A DNA stretch of 64,000 nt, taken from NCBI GenBank assembly GCA_963660485.1, contig CAVKYH010000005.1, positions 62,001 to 126,000 on the forward strand, given 5' to 3'. The stretch is from UBA6398 sp963660485. Its GTDB lineage: Bacteria > Bacteroidota > Bacteroidia > Bacteroidales > Bacteroidaceae. Made by a program: the position numbers and the translations under genes. Positions 9,432 to 18,741 of the stretch are shown here, one piece after another. The notes beneath the pieces were generated by a model. It had not been told where the DNA came from. It worked only from the letters and a program-made list of their open reading frames with translations, and did no database searches. Position 1 is the stretch's first letter. Every line of letters begins with the position of its first letter.

Positions 9432-9494
9432 TGTGGTCAGGCTTAAATTGAATCAGAAGCCTTGGTATTAAAACAAGATGCGACATTGGTTTTA
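9432..9494. repeat. probable decayed 21-bp modular array
   Basis: Three consecutive 21-bp windows align to intact units elsewhere. 9432-9452 contains GGTCAGG-C-TAAATT, like the GGTCAGACCTAATTT unit. 9453-9473 contains AGAAGCCTTGGTATT and matches the GATGCCTTGG unit at 17 of 21 positions. 9474-9494 contains AAGATGCGAC followed by GGTTTTA. The correct phase and order support relationship despite divergence. It lies just upstream of the ispE promoter. Confidence 0.45.
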
Positions 9495-9520
9495 CAGGCA
9501 TGCGGGAGGAAAATATTGAC

Positions 9521-9528
9521 TACCTTTG
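9521..9528 (+). promoter_or_regulatory. promoter -7 box for ispE
   Basis: TACCTTTG matches TAnnTTTG 23 nt before the ATG at 9552. This argues that the upstream in-frame start at 9462 is not used. Confidence 0.55.
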
Positions 9529-9551
9529 CAATATCAATACAATGCTTTGCA

Positions 9552-10376
9552 ATGCTAACATTTCCTTGTGCAAAAATCAATCTCGGGCTTAATGTCGTGA
9601 GGAAACGCGCCGATGGTTATCACGATATCGAAACTGTGTTTTACGCCATTCCGCTTGCCGATGTTCTGGAGATTAAACCGTTGAACCATAACGAAGCTGA
9701 GGATATCCAGTTCCTTGGCATGCCTGCGGGCGAAGACTATAAAAACAATCTTGTCTATAAGGTGTATCACGATATGCGCCAGGAGTTTGACCTGCCACCC
9801 ATGTCGCTATATCTGTATAAGAAGATACCCACCGGTGCAGGGCTTGGCGGCGGAAGCAGCGATGCTGCCGAAACAATGAAAACCATTAATGAACTTTTCG
9901 AACTCTCACTTGCGGAGAATGAAATGGAGCGCCGGATTTCGCGCTATGGGGCTGATTGCGCTTTCTTCATTCGCCGTCGTCCCGTTTATGCAACGGGAGT
10001 GGGCGATGTGTTCGAGAAAACCAACGTCAGCCTTAAAGGGTTTCATCTTGTGTTGGTGAAACCAGCCGAGAGTGTGAACACGCGCGAAGCATATGCGAAT
10101 CTCACACCGCGCACGTCGGAGCACGATATTCGCGAAACGCTTAAAGGAGGTGTGGAAACATGGCGCGAACTTCTGAAAAACGATTTCGAACCCTCTGTGT
10201 TTGCAGCCCACCCGCGCATAGCCGCCATAAAACAGACGCTTTACGACATGGGCGCGATTTATGCCTCGATGAGCGGAAGCGGAAGCGCTGTGTTTGCCCT
10301 TTTTGACCGCCCCGTGCCCGAGGCGGCAAACGTGTTTGGCGATTGTTTCACTTTTGAGAAAGAACTCGCGAGATGA
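9552..10376 (+). CDS. ispE: 4-diphosphocytidyl-2-C-methyl-D-erythritol kinase
   Basis: IspE phosphorylates CDP-methylerythritol in the non-mevalonate isoprenoid pathway. The protein is 274 residues from the ATG at 9552, beginning MLTFPCAKINLGLNV, the usual N terminus. It carries the GHMP kinase ATP motif PTGAGLGGGSSDAA and ends with the C-terminal MSGSGSAVFALF motif. A longer frame back to 9462 crosses the -7 box and is not expected to be translated. The stop overlaps the next start by 4 nt. Confidence 0.95.
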   Translation: MLTFPCAKINLGLNVVRKRADGYHDIETVFYAIPLADVLEIKPLNHNEAEDIQFLGMPAGEDYKNNLVYKVYHDMRQEFDLPPMSLYLYKKIPTGAGLGGGSSDAAETMKTINELFELSLAENEMERRISRYGADCAFFIRRRPVYATGVGDVFEKTNVSLKGFHLVLVKPAESVNTREAYANLTPRTSEHDIRETLKGGVETWRELLKNDFEPSVFAAHPRIAAIKQTLYDMGAIYASMSGSGSAVFALFDRPVPEAANVFGDCFTFEKELAR

Positions 10377-11125
10377 TATATTATTTTTCGGGCACAGGAA
10401 ACAGCCGGTATGTGGCAGAGCAACTTGCAAAACTCACCGGCGACGTGGCTGTAAGCATCTTCGGCGAAGCAGGTGTGGACGACGATGTAGTGGGATTGGT
10501 ATTCCCCGTTTATGGCTGGGCACCACCCGAAGCGATAATGGATTTCGCCCGCAAGATACCAGCTCCCCGGGAAAACGAATACCGCTACGCTGTGATGACA
10601 TGCGGCGACGATGCCGGAAAAGCTGCTGATGTTTTGCGCACAACAGGTTTCCGTCCCCAAAGCATGTTTACCGTTACGATGCCAAACACCTATGTGTGTC
10701 TGCCGGGCTTTGACGTTGACAGCGACAACCTTAGAAGAAAGAAATTGCAGGATTGCGGCGAGCGCATAGAACAGATAGCTGAAAATATAAGCCGACGGCT
10801 CTGCATCGCAGACGTTCACGAGGGCGCATTGCCGCGTACAAAGACATATTTGCTCGGGAAACTTTTCGCGAAGTTCCTGATTACCGACAGCAAGTTCCGG
10901 GTAAATGTAAATTGCAATGCTTGTGGCGCGTGCTCCAAGGCTTGTCCAGTGGGCAACATCGGTTTCAAAAACAACCGCCCGGCATGGAATGGGAACTGCA
11001 CTGGGTGTCTGGCATGTTATCACGCTTGTCCGCGCCACGCAATAAATTTCGGTTCGCAAACGTTAAGAAAGGGACAGTACACCCTGCGGAGATATATTGG
11101 CGAAACGGGGAATGTACAGAAATAA
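10373..11125 (+). CDS. EFR1-type flavodoxin-ferredoxin fusion protein
   Basis: This 250-residue protein has two parts. An N-terminal flavodoxin-like domain begins IYYFSGTGNSRYVAEQL, the FMN phosphate loop. Two C-terminal [4Fe-4S] clusters lie at about residues 181-220: CNACGACSKACP and CTGCLACYHACP. This is the EFR1 layout, which implies electron transfer between FMN and ferredoxin-type partners; the physiological partner is unknown. It overlaps ispE by 4 nt. A link to isoprenoid synthesis is conceivable, because IspG and IspH need low-potential electrons, but that is inference from position only. Confidence 0.85.
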   Translation: MIYYFSGTGNSRYVAEQLAKLTGDVAVSIFGEAGVDDDVVGLVFPVYGWAPPEAIMDFARKIPAPRENEYRYAVMTCGDDAGKAADVLRTTGFRPQSMFTVTMPNTYVCLPGFDVDSDNLRRKKLQDCGERIEQIAENISRRLCIADVHEGALPRTKTYLLGKLFAKFLITDSKFRVNVNCNACGACSKACPVGNIGFKNNRPAWNGNCTGCLACYHACPRHAINFGSQTLRKGQYTLRRYIGETGNVQK

Positions 11126-11137
11126 CAGCTATACGAA

Positions 11138-12295
11138 ATGAAAATCCTGCTACTCGGAGAATTCAGCAACGTTCATTGGGCACTCGCTTGCGGATTGCGC
11201 CAATTGGGACACGAAGTAACGGTGGTTTCCGACGGAGACAACTGGAAAAACTACGAACGCGATATCGACGTGAGGCGTTACGACCTTGGCGTGCTCGGCA
11301 CTACATCGTTTGTGGGGCGGCTTGTTAAAATCCTTCCCAAACTCAAGGGTTATGATGTGGTACAAATCATCAATCCAGTCTTCCTTCCGATGAAAGCCGA
11401 ACGTATTGCGCCTATTTACAACCTGCTTCGTTCGCGCAACAAGTCAATGTTTCTCGGCGCTTTCGGTATGGATCATTTCTGGGTGCACGCCGGTTGCAAC
11501 TGCACCACATTCCGTTACAGCGATTTCAACCTTGGCGATACCGTTAGGCACGATGGCGAAAACGATATATGGATAAAGGAATGGGGAACCGGAGCTAAGG
11601 GACGGCTCAACTGCACCATAGCGCAAAACTGCGACGGGATAATTGCCGGACTCTACGAATATTATGCCTCGTATCAGCCATATTTCGGAGAAAAACTGAA
11701 GTTCATTCCTTTCCCGATAGACCTTGGAACGATTACACCCAAGACTACTGAAAAACATGACAAAGTTCGTTTTTTCATAGGCATACAGAAAACGCGCAAC
11801 GAGTATAAAGGTACTGACATAATGCTGCGCGCTTTGGAACGAGTGGTGAGAGAGTTTCCCGACAAAGCCGAAATGGTGAAAGTAGAATCGGTGCCGTTTA
11901 GCAAATATCAGAACCTTATGAATTCGAGCGACCTTATTCTCGACCAGCTTTACTCTTACACTCCGGCAATGAACGCTCTGCTTGCCATGGCAAAGGGTAT
12001 AATTGTGGTAGGAGGCGGAGAAGAGGAGAACTATGAGATTCTTGGTGAAAAGGAACTGCGGCCTATTGTCAACGTGCTGCCTAATGAAGAAAGCGTTTAT
12101 CAGGCTTTGAAAGACATTGTCCTGCATAGCGAACGAATACCTCTGTTGTCGCGGCAAAGTGTGGAGTATATACGCAAATATCATGACTCTGTGAAAGTGG
12201 CACAATCGTATCTTGATTTTTGGACACAGCAGATAGAACGCAAAAAAACGGCTGCACAAGAAGCGCCAAGCCTGAAAATAGATTCGGCAATGTGA
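11138..12295 (+). CDS. glycosyltransferase, GT4-like
   Basis: This 385-residue protein begins MKILLLGEFSNVHWALACGL, a GT-B N-terminal Rossmann start, followed by GHEVTVVSDGDNW. The second half carries FFIGIQKTRNEYKGTDIMLRAL and a late GIIVVGGGEEENYE in the position of the GT4 nucleotide-sugar loop. There is no signal peptide, so the protein is cytoplasmic or peripheral. Donor and acceptor are unknown. It follows the EFR1 gene after 12 nt and ends 25 nt before mfd. Confidence 0.75.
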   Translation: MKILLLGEFSNVHWALACGLRQLGHEVTVVSDGDNWKNYERDIDVRRYDLGVLGTTSFVGRLVKILPKLKGYDVVQIINPVFLPMKAERIAPIYNLLRSRNKSMFLGAFGMDHFWVHAGCNCTTFRYSDFNLGDTVRHDGENDIWIKEWGTGAKGRLNCTIAQNCDGIIAGLYEYYASYQPYFGEKLKFIPFPIDLGTITPKTTEKHDKVRFFIGIQKTRNEYKGTDIMLRALERVVREFPDKAEMVKVESVPFSKYQNLMNSSDLILDQLYSYTPAMNALLAMAKGIIVVGGGEEENYEILGEKELRPIVNVLPNEESVYQALKDIVLHSERIPLLSRQSVEYIRKYHDSVKVAQSYLDFWTQQIERKKTAAQEAPSLKIDSAM

Positions 12296-12304
12296 TTTTT
12301 TCGC

Positions 12305-12312
12305 TATTTTTG
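12305..12312 (+). promoter_or_regulatory. promoter -7 box for mfd
   Basis: TATTTTTG followed by GC matches TAnnTTTG. It ends only 8 nt before the mfd ATG, so a transcript from it would be nearly leaderless. Confidence 0.5.
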
Positions 12313-12320
12313 CGCCCGTA

Positions 12321-15300
12321 ATGAATTTGAACGCCTTTGAAAAATCCTTTGCCCAAAGCGAAGAAATAACAAGTCTGTATTATGCTGCAAAAAAGTTGCG
12401 CGGCAAAAGCGGAACAATACGCCTCGAAGGATTGCAAGGCTCTGCTTGCGCCATTGCAGCCCATTGCCTTTATTCCAAACTTGTTGCCGATGATTCCCAG
12501 GAGTGTTTCGTAGCTATTCTTGACTGTTACGATGACGCGGCATACTTTTACCAGGATTTTACAAAGCTTTCCGAGAAAACGGCATTGGCCAACAGAGTGG
12601 CTTTTTTCCCGGCAGAAACGAAACGCAAAGGCAATAAATATGTTCCTGACGATGACAATATGATTATGCGAACGGAAGTCTTGGGACGGCTTGCCCACAA
12701 AGACTATCCGATGGCGATAATCACTTACCCCGAAGCCGTAGCAAAAAAAGTACCGAGCGCTTCGGAGGTTTCCGAACGTTCGTTTGCGATTCAAGAAAAC
12801 TCCACACTCGATATTTCTGAAACCGAGAAAAAACTCCTGGCATGGGGGTTCAAACCTGTGGACTACGTTTATGCTCCAGGAGAATTTGCTGTTCGCGGAA
12901 GTATAATCGACATATTTTCTTATTCGTGCCCAGATCCCATACGTATAGACCTGTTTGGAGACGATGTAGACAGTATTCGTACGTTCGATGTGGCCACACA
13001 GTTGAGCGTGGAACGGCAAGAAAAAGTTATAATATCCCCACAGGCATCTGGCGTGCAGAATCTTGTTTCGCTAACATCGCTTTTGCCTGAAACAACTACC
13101 TTTCTTGTTGAAAACATAAGCGTTATTGTTCAAAAGATATCAGACTTTAAAAACACGCTTGGCGATATAGACGAATCCGAATATGTTTGTAGCGAGGCGG
13201 TATTGGGTATTCCTGCGAAATACACGATGATAGAAACGGGAATAACCAAAGAAGATAATGTCAAATATGCCTGCGAACCGATAACGTTCAGAACTTTTCG
13301 CCAGCCTTTGTTTCATAAGGATTTCGAACTGGTAAAGAATTCCTTGAAAGAGTATTCTGAAAAAGGCTATACCATATATATAGCAGCCGACAGCGCAAAA
13401 CAACTCGAACGAATAGAGAATGCGCTTGAAGGGCTCGGAGCAAAGAATTCCTTTGTCCCGTTGTTGGGCACAATACATTCGGGCTTTTATTCGGAAGATA
13501 CGCATACCTGCCTTTTTACAGACCATGAAATCTTTGACAGGTTTCATAGATATAATCTGAAAGAAGACGGCGCACGAAATGGAAAGAATGCCCTTACTTT
13601 GAGAGAGATTAACGAATTGCAGGTGGGGGATTATGTTGTGCACATAGACCATGGCGTTGGACAATTTATGGGTCTTGTTCATACGGGAGAGGGCAATTCG
13701 CGTCAGGAATCCATCAAACTTGTTTATGCAGGCGGTGATATCGTGATGGTATCCATAAATTCTCTTCACAAGCTCAGTAAATATCGTGGAAAAGAAGGCA
13801 CACCGCCCAAAATAAGTCATCTGGGAACAGGCGCATGGCAGCGTATAAAAGAACGGGCAAAGAAAAAAATAAAAGATATAGCCCGTGATTTGATTCATCT
13901 CTACGCAGAACGGCGTTCGAAGAAGGGATTTGCTTTCAGCGGCGACAATTATATGCAACACGAACTTGAGGCTTCGTTTGTTTACGAGGATACTCCTGAT
14001 CAATCCAAGGCAAGTCAGGCGGTTAAGGAAGACATGGAAAAATCGCGTCCCATGGATCGTCTTGTCTGTGGCGATGTTGGTTTTGGCAAGACCGAAGTTG
14101 CGATACGCGCGGCCTTTAAGGCTGCGTGCGACGACAAACAAGTGGCGGTGCTTGTGCCTACAACGGTGCTCGCTTTTCAGCATTACAAAACGTTTAGCGA
14201 GAGATTGAAAGATTTTCCCGTGAAGGTGGATTATCTTTCGAGGGCAAGAACGGCAAAACAAACCAAGGAAGTGTTGAAAGAACTTGCCGACGGAAAAATC
14301 AATATCGTTATCGGAACCCACAAACTCACCGGGAAAAGCGTGAAATTCCATGATCTCGGTTTGTTGATTATTGACGAAGAGCAGAAATTCGGTGTAGCTG
14401 TAAAAGAAAAGCTCCGGCAGATAAAGACAGAGATTGATACGCTTACTCTGACTGCTACTCCAATTCCGAGAACCTTGCAATTTTCTCTGATGGGCGCGCG
14501 AGATCTTTCGGTGATACGTACTGCGCCTCCCAATCGCTATCCTATCGATACGGAAGTCGTTACATTTAACGAAGAAACCATTTCCGAGGCAATCAATCGC
14601 GAACTTTCTCGTGGCGGCCAGGTGTTTTTCGTTAGCAATAGGGTATCTCGTTTGCCCGAAATCAAGAACTTGATAAAACGACTTGTACCCGAAGCGCGTG
14701 TGGCAATAGGTCATGGGCAGATGCCGCCCGAGGAAATGGAAAAGGTAATCATGGAATTCATGAATTTCGACTATGACGTGCTTGTTTCAACAACTATCGT
14801 TGAAAATGGAGTGGATATTCCAAACGCCAATACCATTATCATTGAGGGCGCGCACAATTTCGGTTTGAGCGATTTGCACCAGATGCGCGGCAGGGTGGGA
14901 CGTTCCAACAAAAAAGCCTATTGCTATTTGCTTACGCCCCCATTGTCTTCGCTCCCCGATGATTCCCGTAGACGTCTTGAGGCTATCGAGGGATTTTCCG
15001 ACCTTGGCAGTGGGTTCAGTATAGCACTTCAAGATCTCGATATACGTGGGGCGGGAAATCTTCTCGGCGCGGAGCAAAGCGGATTTATAGCCGATTTGGG
15101 ATATGAAACCTACCAAAAGGTGCTTAACGAGGCTGTGAATGAACTGAAAACCCAGGAATTTTCCACTCTCTATCAGGAAGAAATCACGCAGTCGAAAGAC
15201 GGTGAGGGCAGTTTCTTTGTTGACGATTGCACAGTGGAAAGCGACATGCCTATGTTCTTTCCCGAAACATATGTACCAGGTTCGAGCGAACGGATAATGC

Positions 15301-15677
15301 TTTACCGCGAACTCGACTCCATAACCGATGACGATGCCCTGGCTCGCTATCGTGCGCATCTCATTGATCGTTTCGGCAATCCCCCGCGTCAGGCTGAAGC
15401 GTTGATGCTGTTGCCGGCTCTGCGTCGCAAGGCGCGTGCACTCGGTGTGGAAAAGGTGTTTATGAAAGGCAAGGGAATGACGCTGTTTTTTGTTTCCGAC
15501 ACATCAAGTGCGTTCTACAAAAGCGCAACCTTCGGAAATGTGATAAACTATGCCATGCAGCACATACACCGGTGTAAATTGGAGGAGACAAAAGGCAAAC
15601 GCAAGATGCAGGTAGCCAATATTCCCACCCCCGAAGCCGCGATAAAAGTGCTCAACGAGATGTTGGTTACTGAATAG
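12321..15677 (+). CDS. mfd: transcription-repair coupling factor
   Basis: Mfd is a DNA translocase that removes stalled RNA polymerase and recruits UvrA to lesions. The 1118-residue protein has an N-terminal UvrB-like region (YAPGEFAVRGSIIDIF) and a CarD-like RNA-polymerase-interacting domain near residue 430 (QVGDYVVHIDHGVGQFMGL). The RecG-like motor follows, with Walker A GDVGFGKT near 582, the DEEQ box (IIDEEQKFG), TATPIPRTLQ, and motif VI around QMRGRVGRSNKKAYCYLL. The C-terminal TRCF domain is present. It ends 6 nt from the convergent phosphatase gene with no visible terminator between them. Confidence 0.97.
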   Translation: MNLNAFEKSFAQSEEITSLYYAAKKLRGKSGTIRLEGLQGSACAIAAHCLYSKLVADDSQECFVAILDCYDDAAYFYQDFTKLSEKTALANRVAFFPAETKRKGNKYVPDDDNMIMRTEVLGRLAHKDYPMAIITYPEAVAKKVPSASEVSERSFAIQENSTLDISETEKKLLAWGFKPVDYVYAPGEFAVRGSIIDIFSYSCPDPIRIDLFGDDVDSIRTFDVATQLSVERQEKVIISPQASGVQNLVSLTSLLPETTTFLVENISVIVQKISDFKNTLGDIDESEYVCSEAVLGIPAKYTMIETGITKEDNVKYACEPITFRTFRQPLFHKDFELVKNSLKEYSEKGYTIYIAADSAKQLERIENALEGLGAKNSFVPLLGTIHSGFYSEDTHTCLFTDHEIFDRFHRYNLKEDGARNGKNALTLREINELQVGDYVVHIDHGVGQFMGLVHTGEGNSRQESIKLVYAGGDIVMVSINSLHKLSKYRGKEGTPPKISHLGTGAWQRIKERAKKKIKDIARDLIHLYAERRSKKGFAFSGDNYMQHELEASFVYEDTPDQSKASQAVKEDMEKSRPMDRLVCGDVGFGKTEVAIRAAFKAACDDKQVAVLVPTTVLAFQHYKTFSERLKDFPVKVDYLSRARTAKQTKEVLKELADGKINIVIGTHKLTGKSVKFHDLGLLIIDEEQKFGVAVKEKLRQIKTEIDTLTLTATPIPRTLQFSLMGARDLSVIRTAPPNRYPIDTEVVTFNEETISEAINRELSRGGQVFFVSNRVSRLPEIKNLIKRLVPEARVAIGHGQMPPEEMEKVIMEFMNFDYDVLVSTTIVENGVDIPNANTIIIEGAHNFGLSDLHQMRGRVGRSNKKAYCYLLTPPLSSLPDDSRRRLEAIEGFSDLGSGFSIALQDLDIRGAGNLLGAEQSGFIADLGYETYQKVLNEAVNELKTQEFSTLYQEEITQSKDGEGSFFVDDCTVESDMPMFFPETYVPGSSERIMLYRELDSITDDDALARYRAHLIDRFGNPPRQAEALMLLPALRRKARALGVEKVFMKGKGMTLFFVSDTSSAFYKSATFGNVINYAMQHIHRCKLEETKGKRKMQVANIPTPEAAIKVLNEMLVTE

Positions 15678-15683
15678 CCGGTA

Positions 15684-16253
15684 TCAGTTTGCCGAAGCCT
15701 CGTCGGGGGATTCGCAGATAGCTTGCCGTTTTATCGTTTCCTTTACTTCTACCACTCTACATTCCGCATTTTCCATGCGTGGAACGTTGTTTTTGTCGGT
15801 ATTGAAGATTATCGACAGAATGCAGCGGTCAATGAATCCGTGTCCCACGCACAGAATTGTTTTCCCGTCGTATTTCTTGAACATTAGGTTCACGAATTCT
15901 CTTGCACGCTCCATTCCTGCTTCAAGCGTTTCCACATCTGCGGGGAAATGGTCGAGTTTTCGTGCTTCGGCATAGGTATGCAGGGTGAGCGCCCCCCAAT
16001 CCCGTTCCATCAACAACGTACATGTTTCTATTCTGTGGGCATTGTCGGAGCCCACGATAATGCGTGTGGTATCAACTGCCCGTTGCAACGGACTTGATAC
16101 AATGGCATCGAAATTTATTCCGCGGAGTTTTGCGCCAAGCAGTCTTGCTTGTTCGCGTCCAAGGTCTGTGAGGTGTCCGGGTGTTTGCCCTTGCAGAATG
16201 TTGTTGCGGTTTTCTTCGGTTTCGCCATGGCGCACCAGATATATTGTAAGCAT
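15684..16253 (-). CDS. histidine phosphatase family protein
   Basis: This 189-residue protein belongs to the phosphoglycerate-mutase-like branch. It begins LTIYLVRHGETEENR (catalytic RHG), followed by LTDLGREQARLLG and SSPLQRAVDTTRII. The second catalytic histidine is in LCVGHGFIDRC. These conserved residues support phosphohydrolase or mutase activity, but the substrate cannot be read from sequence. It is convergent with mfd, 6 nt apart, and has its own promoter. Confidence 0.85.
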   Translation of the reverse strand: MLTIYLVRHGETEENRNNILQGQTPGHLTDLGREQARLLGAKLRGINFDAIVSSPLQRAVDTTRIIVGSDNAHRIETCTLLMERDWGALTLHTYAEARKLDHFPADVETLEAGMERAREFVNLMFKKYDGKTILCVGHGFIDRCILSIIFNTDKNNVPRMENAECRVVEVKETIKRQAICESPDEASAN

Positions 16254-16282
16254 AAAAAAGTCGTTATGGTTGGTTTTAGGTG

Positions 16283-16290
16283 CAAAAATA
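16283..16290 (-). promoter_or_regulatory. promoter -7 box for the histidine phosphatase gene
   Basis: On the minus strand the sequence reads TATTTTTG-C, matching TAnnTTTG, 29 nt before the ATG. Confidence 0.5.
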
Positions 16291-16356
16291 GCGAATGCCA
16301 GGAGTGTGGAAACAAAATAAGTGAGTAACTTCGCTGAAAATTAAACATCAACAAGC

Positions 16357-17007
16357 ATGAGTAAACCAATCTTTGCAATTTTGCGGGCATTGATAGCCCT
16401 TGTCATCGGATTTTTGCTTGCTTTCAATCCCGAAGAGGCAACCAAAATCATCGTAATACTTATAGGAGTGCTGTTCTTGCTTATTGGCATAGTTTCAGTG
16501 GTGTACAACGTTAAAGCCGTGAGGAGTGTGAGCGCTACGGGGCAGGCTATCAGCACTCAGTATCCGCTCACAAGCGTGGGCTGCATACTTTTCGGTTTGG
16601 TGTTGGCGCTTATGCCGGCAGCGTTCATCAAGGTATCCATGTTTATCCTTGGCGCATTTCTTGTGCTTGCCGGTGCTTTCCAAATTGTAAACTTCCGTCT
16701 GTGTTCCAAAACGGTCAAAACTCCCATGGCGTTCTATGTGATATCTGCAATAGTGATGCTGGCAGGAATATTTATCTTTGTCAATCCCATAGAGTCGGCG
16801 GCGTTGCCGGTGATAGTGCTCGGAACTTCGTTTTTGGTGTACGGAGTGATGGAAGCTGTGCTTTCGATACAAGGCTATATGGCTGTATGCAGAATAAAGA
16901 AAGCTGAAAAAGCAGCAGCACAGGCTGAAGAAGCTGCCGCAGCGGCTGATAGCGAAACTACAACCGAATACATTACATTCGACAAGGAAAATGAAGCACA
17001 GCAGTAA
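16357..17007 (+). CDS. DUF308 / HdeD-like membrane protein
   Basis: This 216-residue protein has about six transmembrane segments, arranged as repeated hydrophobic hairpins of the DUF308 type (for example ALIALVIGFLLAFNP and VILIGVLFLLIGIVSVVYNV). The C terminus from about residue 185 is a charged, alanine-rich tail (KKAEKAAAQAEEAAAAAD). HdeD, the best-known relative, is linked to acid resistance, but that function cannot be assumed here. It is divergent from the phosphatase gene. Confidence 0.8.
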   Translation: MSKPIFAILRALIALVIGFLLAFNPEEATKIIVILIGVLFLLIGIVSVVYNVKAVRSVSATGQAISTQYPLTSVGCILFGLVLALMPAAFIKVSMFILGAFLVLAGAFQIVNFRLCSKTVKTPMAFYVISAIVMLAGIFIFVNPIESAALPVIVLGTSFLVYGVMEAVLSIQGYMAVCRIKKAEKAAAQAEEAAAAADSETTTEYITFDKENEAQQ

Positions 17008-17127
17008 GGCTGTGAATTGAAATCAGGAGCTTGTAAGGTTCTTGATATACCTATATTTTAAAACGGCATTGGTCATTGCAAACGCGATTTCTGATGCTGT
17101 TTTTTCTTTGAGCAAATACCGCTTTTA

Positions 17128-17211
17128 CGAGGTCAGACCTAATTTAAATTCCGGGCCATGTAATTTAAATTACATGGCCCGGAGTTTTTGCGAGATGCCT
17201 TGTAGTTTTTT
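17128..17211. repeat. 21-bp modular array, locus 3 (four units)
   Basis: Units start at 17128, 17149, 17170 and 17191. The cores are GGTCAGACCT, CCGGGCCATGTA, its reverse complement TACATGGCCCGG, and the end unit GAGATGCCTTGTAG. The two middle units form a perfect palindrome of 34 bp (17150-17183) centred on TTTAAA. The array lies between the converging DUF308 and AmpG-like genes. The rest of 17008-17400 holds only the terminator hairpin. Confidence 0.88.
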
Positions 17212-17296
17212 CTATATATAAAAGGGAAAACAGAAAGCCTCGGAGGGGGGAATGAAATGGGGCTATGAGATGTTTGCAAATCCTTGTACATCAACA

Positions 17297-17336
17297 AGAA
17301 AAAGCAACTCCCCATGCTGCGTTGGGCATGGGGAGT
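17297..17336 (-). terminator. terminator of the ten-gene minus-strand operon
   Basis: A perfect 11-bp stem (ACTCCCCATGC with GCATGGGGAGT) with an 8-nt loop is followed on the minus strand by TGCTTTTTCTTG. It lies 65 nt past the stop of the AmpG-like gene. Confidence 0.82.
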
Positions 17337-17400
17337 AATTTATATCTGCCGATGTAGTTCCTATGTAGAATTACGGCGTATCAATAAAGATTCTTATCTG

Positions 17401-18741
17401 TCATTCTTCGGCTATCTCGCTGCTGTCTTCCGCATCCTTTTTACCGAAATCGGGATCAACTTTTATGAAAGACGACACGGCTACGGTTACTAAGCACAGA
17501 GCCATCGTAACGATGAAGAACGTTTTGTAGCCAAGCTGCATCTGCAAATATCCGGCAAACAGTCCCGGAATCATCATGCTCAAAGCCATGAATGCGGTGC
17601 AGATGGCGTAGTGGGCAGTCTTGCTCTCGCCGCGCGAATAGTAGATGAGGAAAAGCGAATAGGCTGTAAAACCGAAGCCATAGCCAAATTGCTCAATGAA
17701 AATAAGCACGTTTATCACGGCAAAACTTACATCTCCGGCAAAACTCATATATATATATACAGAGTCGGGAATGGATATTGCAGCAACCATTGGCCACAGC
17801 CATTTGCCCAATCCGCCGCGCGATGCAGCTATTCCGCCGAGAATTCCGCCTATCGTCAAACCTATCACACCCACTGTGCCCTGGGAAAAACCGAGTTGCG
17901 CCGTGGTGAGACCCATTCCGCCTGCCGACGTCTTGTCTAACAGAAAAAGCGGACACACTTTTACGAGCAATGCTTCGGGAAGACGGTAAAACAACATGAA
18001 GATTATCGAAACCGTAGCCGCACGCTTGGTAAAGAATGTGGCAAAGGTATTGAAGAATCCCTTTAAGTTTTCATTTGTCGACACATAGCCTTCGCCTGTA
18101 ACCTTGCGGTCGGCTGCCGGGCGCGGCAATATGAATTTGTGATACAGGAAAAACAAGATAAACAGCCCTGCCGTGATATAAAAAGTAAGACTCCATGCCA
18201 ATGGCACACGATGGGTGGAACTTTCCAACAGTCCTGCAAGTCCAGTGAGAAGCCCTGAACCGAAAATCATGGCTATGCGGTAGAATGTGGAACGGATTCC
18301 AACAAAAAGACTTTGCTCGTGGTTTGTGAGAGCTATCATATAGAATCCGTCGGCAGCAATGTCGTGGGTTGCGCTTCCAAAGGCAATAAGCCAGAAAAAC
18401 GCCAGCATGGCTTGTATATGGGCATTCACATTGAGAGTGAACGCTATGCCCGCCAGTCCGGCACCTATCAGCAACTGCATCGACCATATCCACCAGCGCT
18501 TAGTCTTTACCAAATCAACCAGAGGGCTCCAAAACGGTTTGATAACCCATGGCAAATAAAGCCAACTTGTATATAGCGCTGCGTCGCCGTTGTTCACGCC
18601 GAGACGCTTGAACATCACCAATGCCACAGTCATGACCACTACATACGGAATGCCTTCTGCAAAATACAATGTAGGTATCCATGCCCACGGCGAGAGTTTT
18701 CGCGTTTTCTTTGCGGTGGGCATTTCTTTAAGATTGTCCAT
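17401..18741 (-). CDS. AmpG-like MFS transporter
   Basis: This 446-residue protein has about 12 transmembrane helices. The N-terminal WAWIPTLYFAEGIPYVVVM and YLPWVIKPFWSPLVD segments match the AmpG/peptide-acetyl-CoA transporter branch of the major facilitator superfamily. AmpG proteins bring cell-wall muropeptides into the cytoplasm for recycling. The start overlaps the SpoIID-like gene by 14 nt, and that neighbour also belongs to a peptidoglycan-acting family, which supports a muropeptide substrate. Transport of another solute cannot be excluded. Confidence 0.8.
   Translation of the reverse strand: MDNLKEMPTAKKTRKLSPWAWIPTLYFAEGIPYVVVMTVALVMFKRLGVNNGDAALYTSWLYLPWVIKPFWSPLVDLVKTKRWWIWSMQLLIGAGLAGIAFTLNVNAHIQAMLAFFWLIAFGSATHDIAADGFYMIALTNHEQSLFVGIRSTFYRIAMIFGSGLLTGLAGLLESSTHRVPLAWSLTFYITAGLFILFFLYHKFILPRPAADRKVTGEGYVSTNENLKGFFNTFATFFTKRAATVSIIFMLFYRLPEALLVKVCPLFLLDKTSAGGMGLTTAQLGFSQGTVGVIGLTIGGILGGIAASRGGLGKWLWPMVAAISIPDSVYIYMSFAGDVSFAVINVLIFIEQFGYGFGFTAYSLFLIYYSRGESKTAHYAICTAFMALSMMIPGLFAGYLQMQLGYKTFFIVTMALCLVTVAVSSFIKVDPDFGKKDAEDSSEIAEE

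Noticed and set aside
13140..14714. 524-codon open frame on the minus strand opposite mfd
   Set aside because: It lies wholly inside mfd, whose protein carries all family motifs. The antisense product is Phe/His/Arg-rich with no recognisable domain, a typical shadow of biased codon use.
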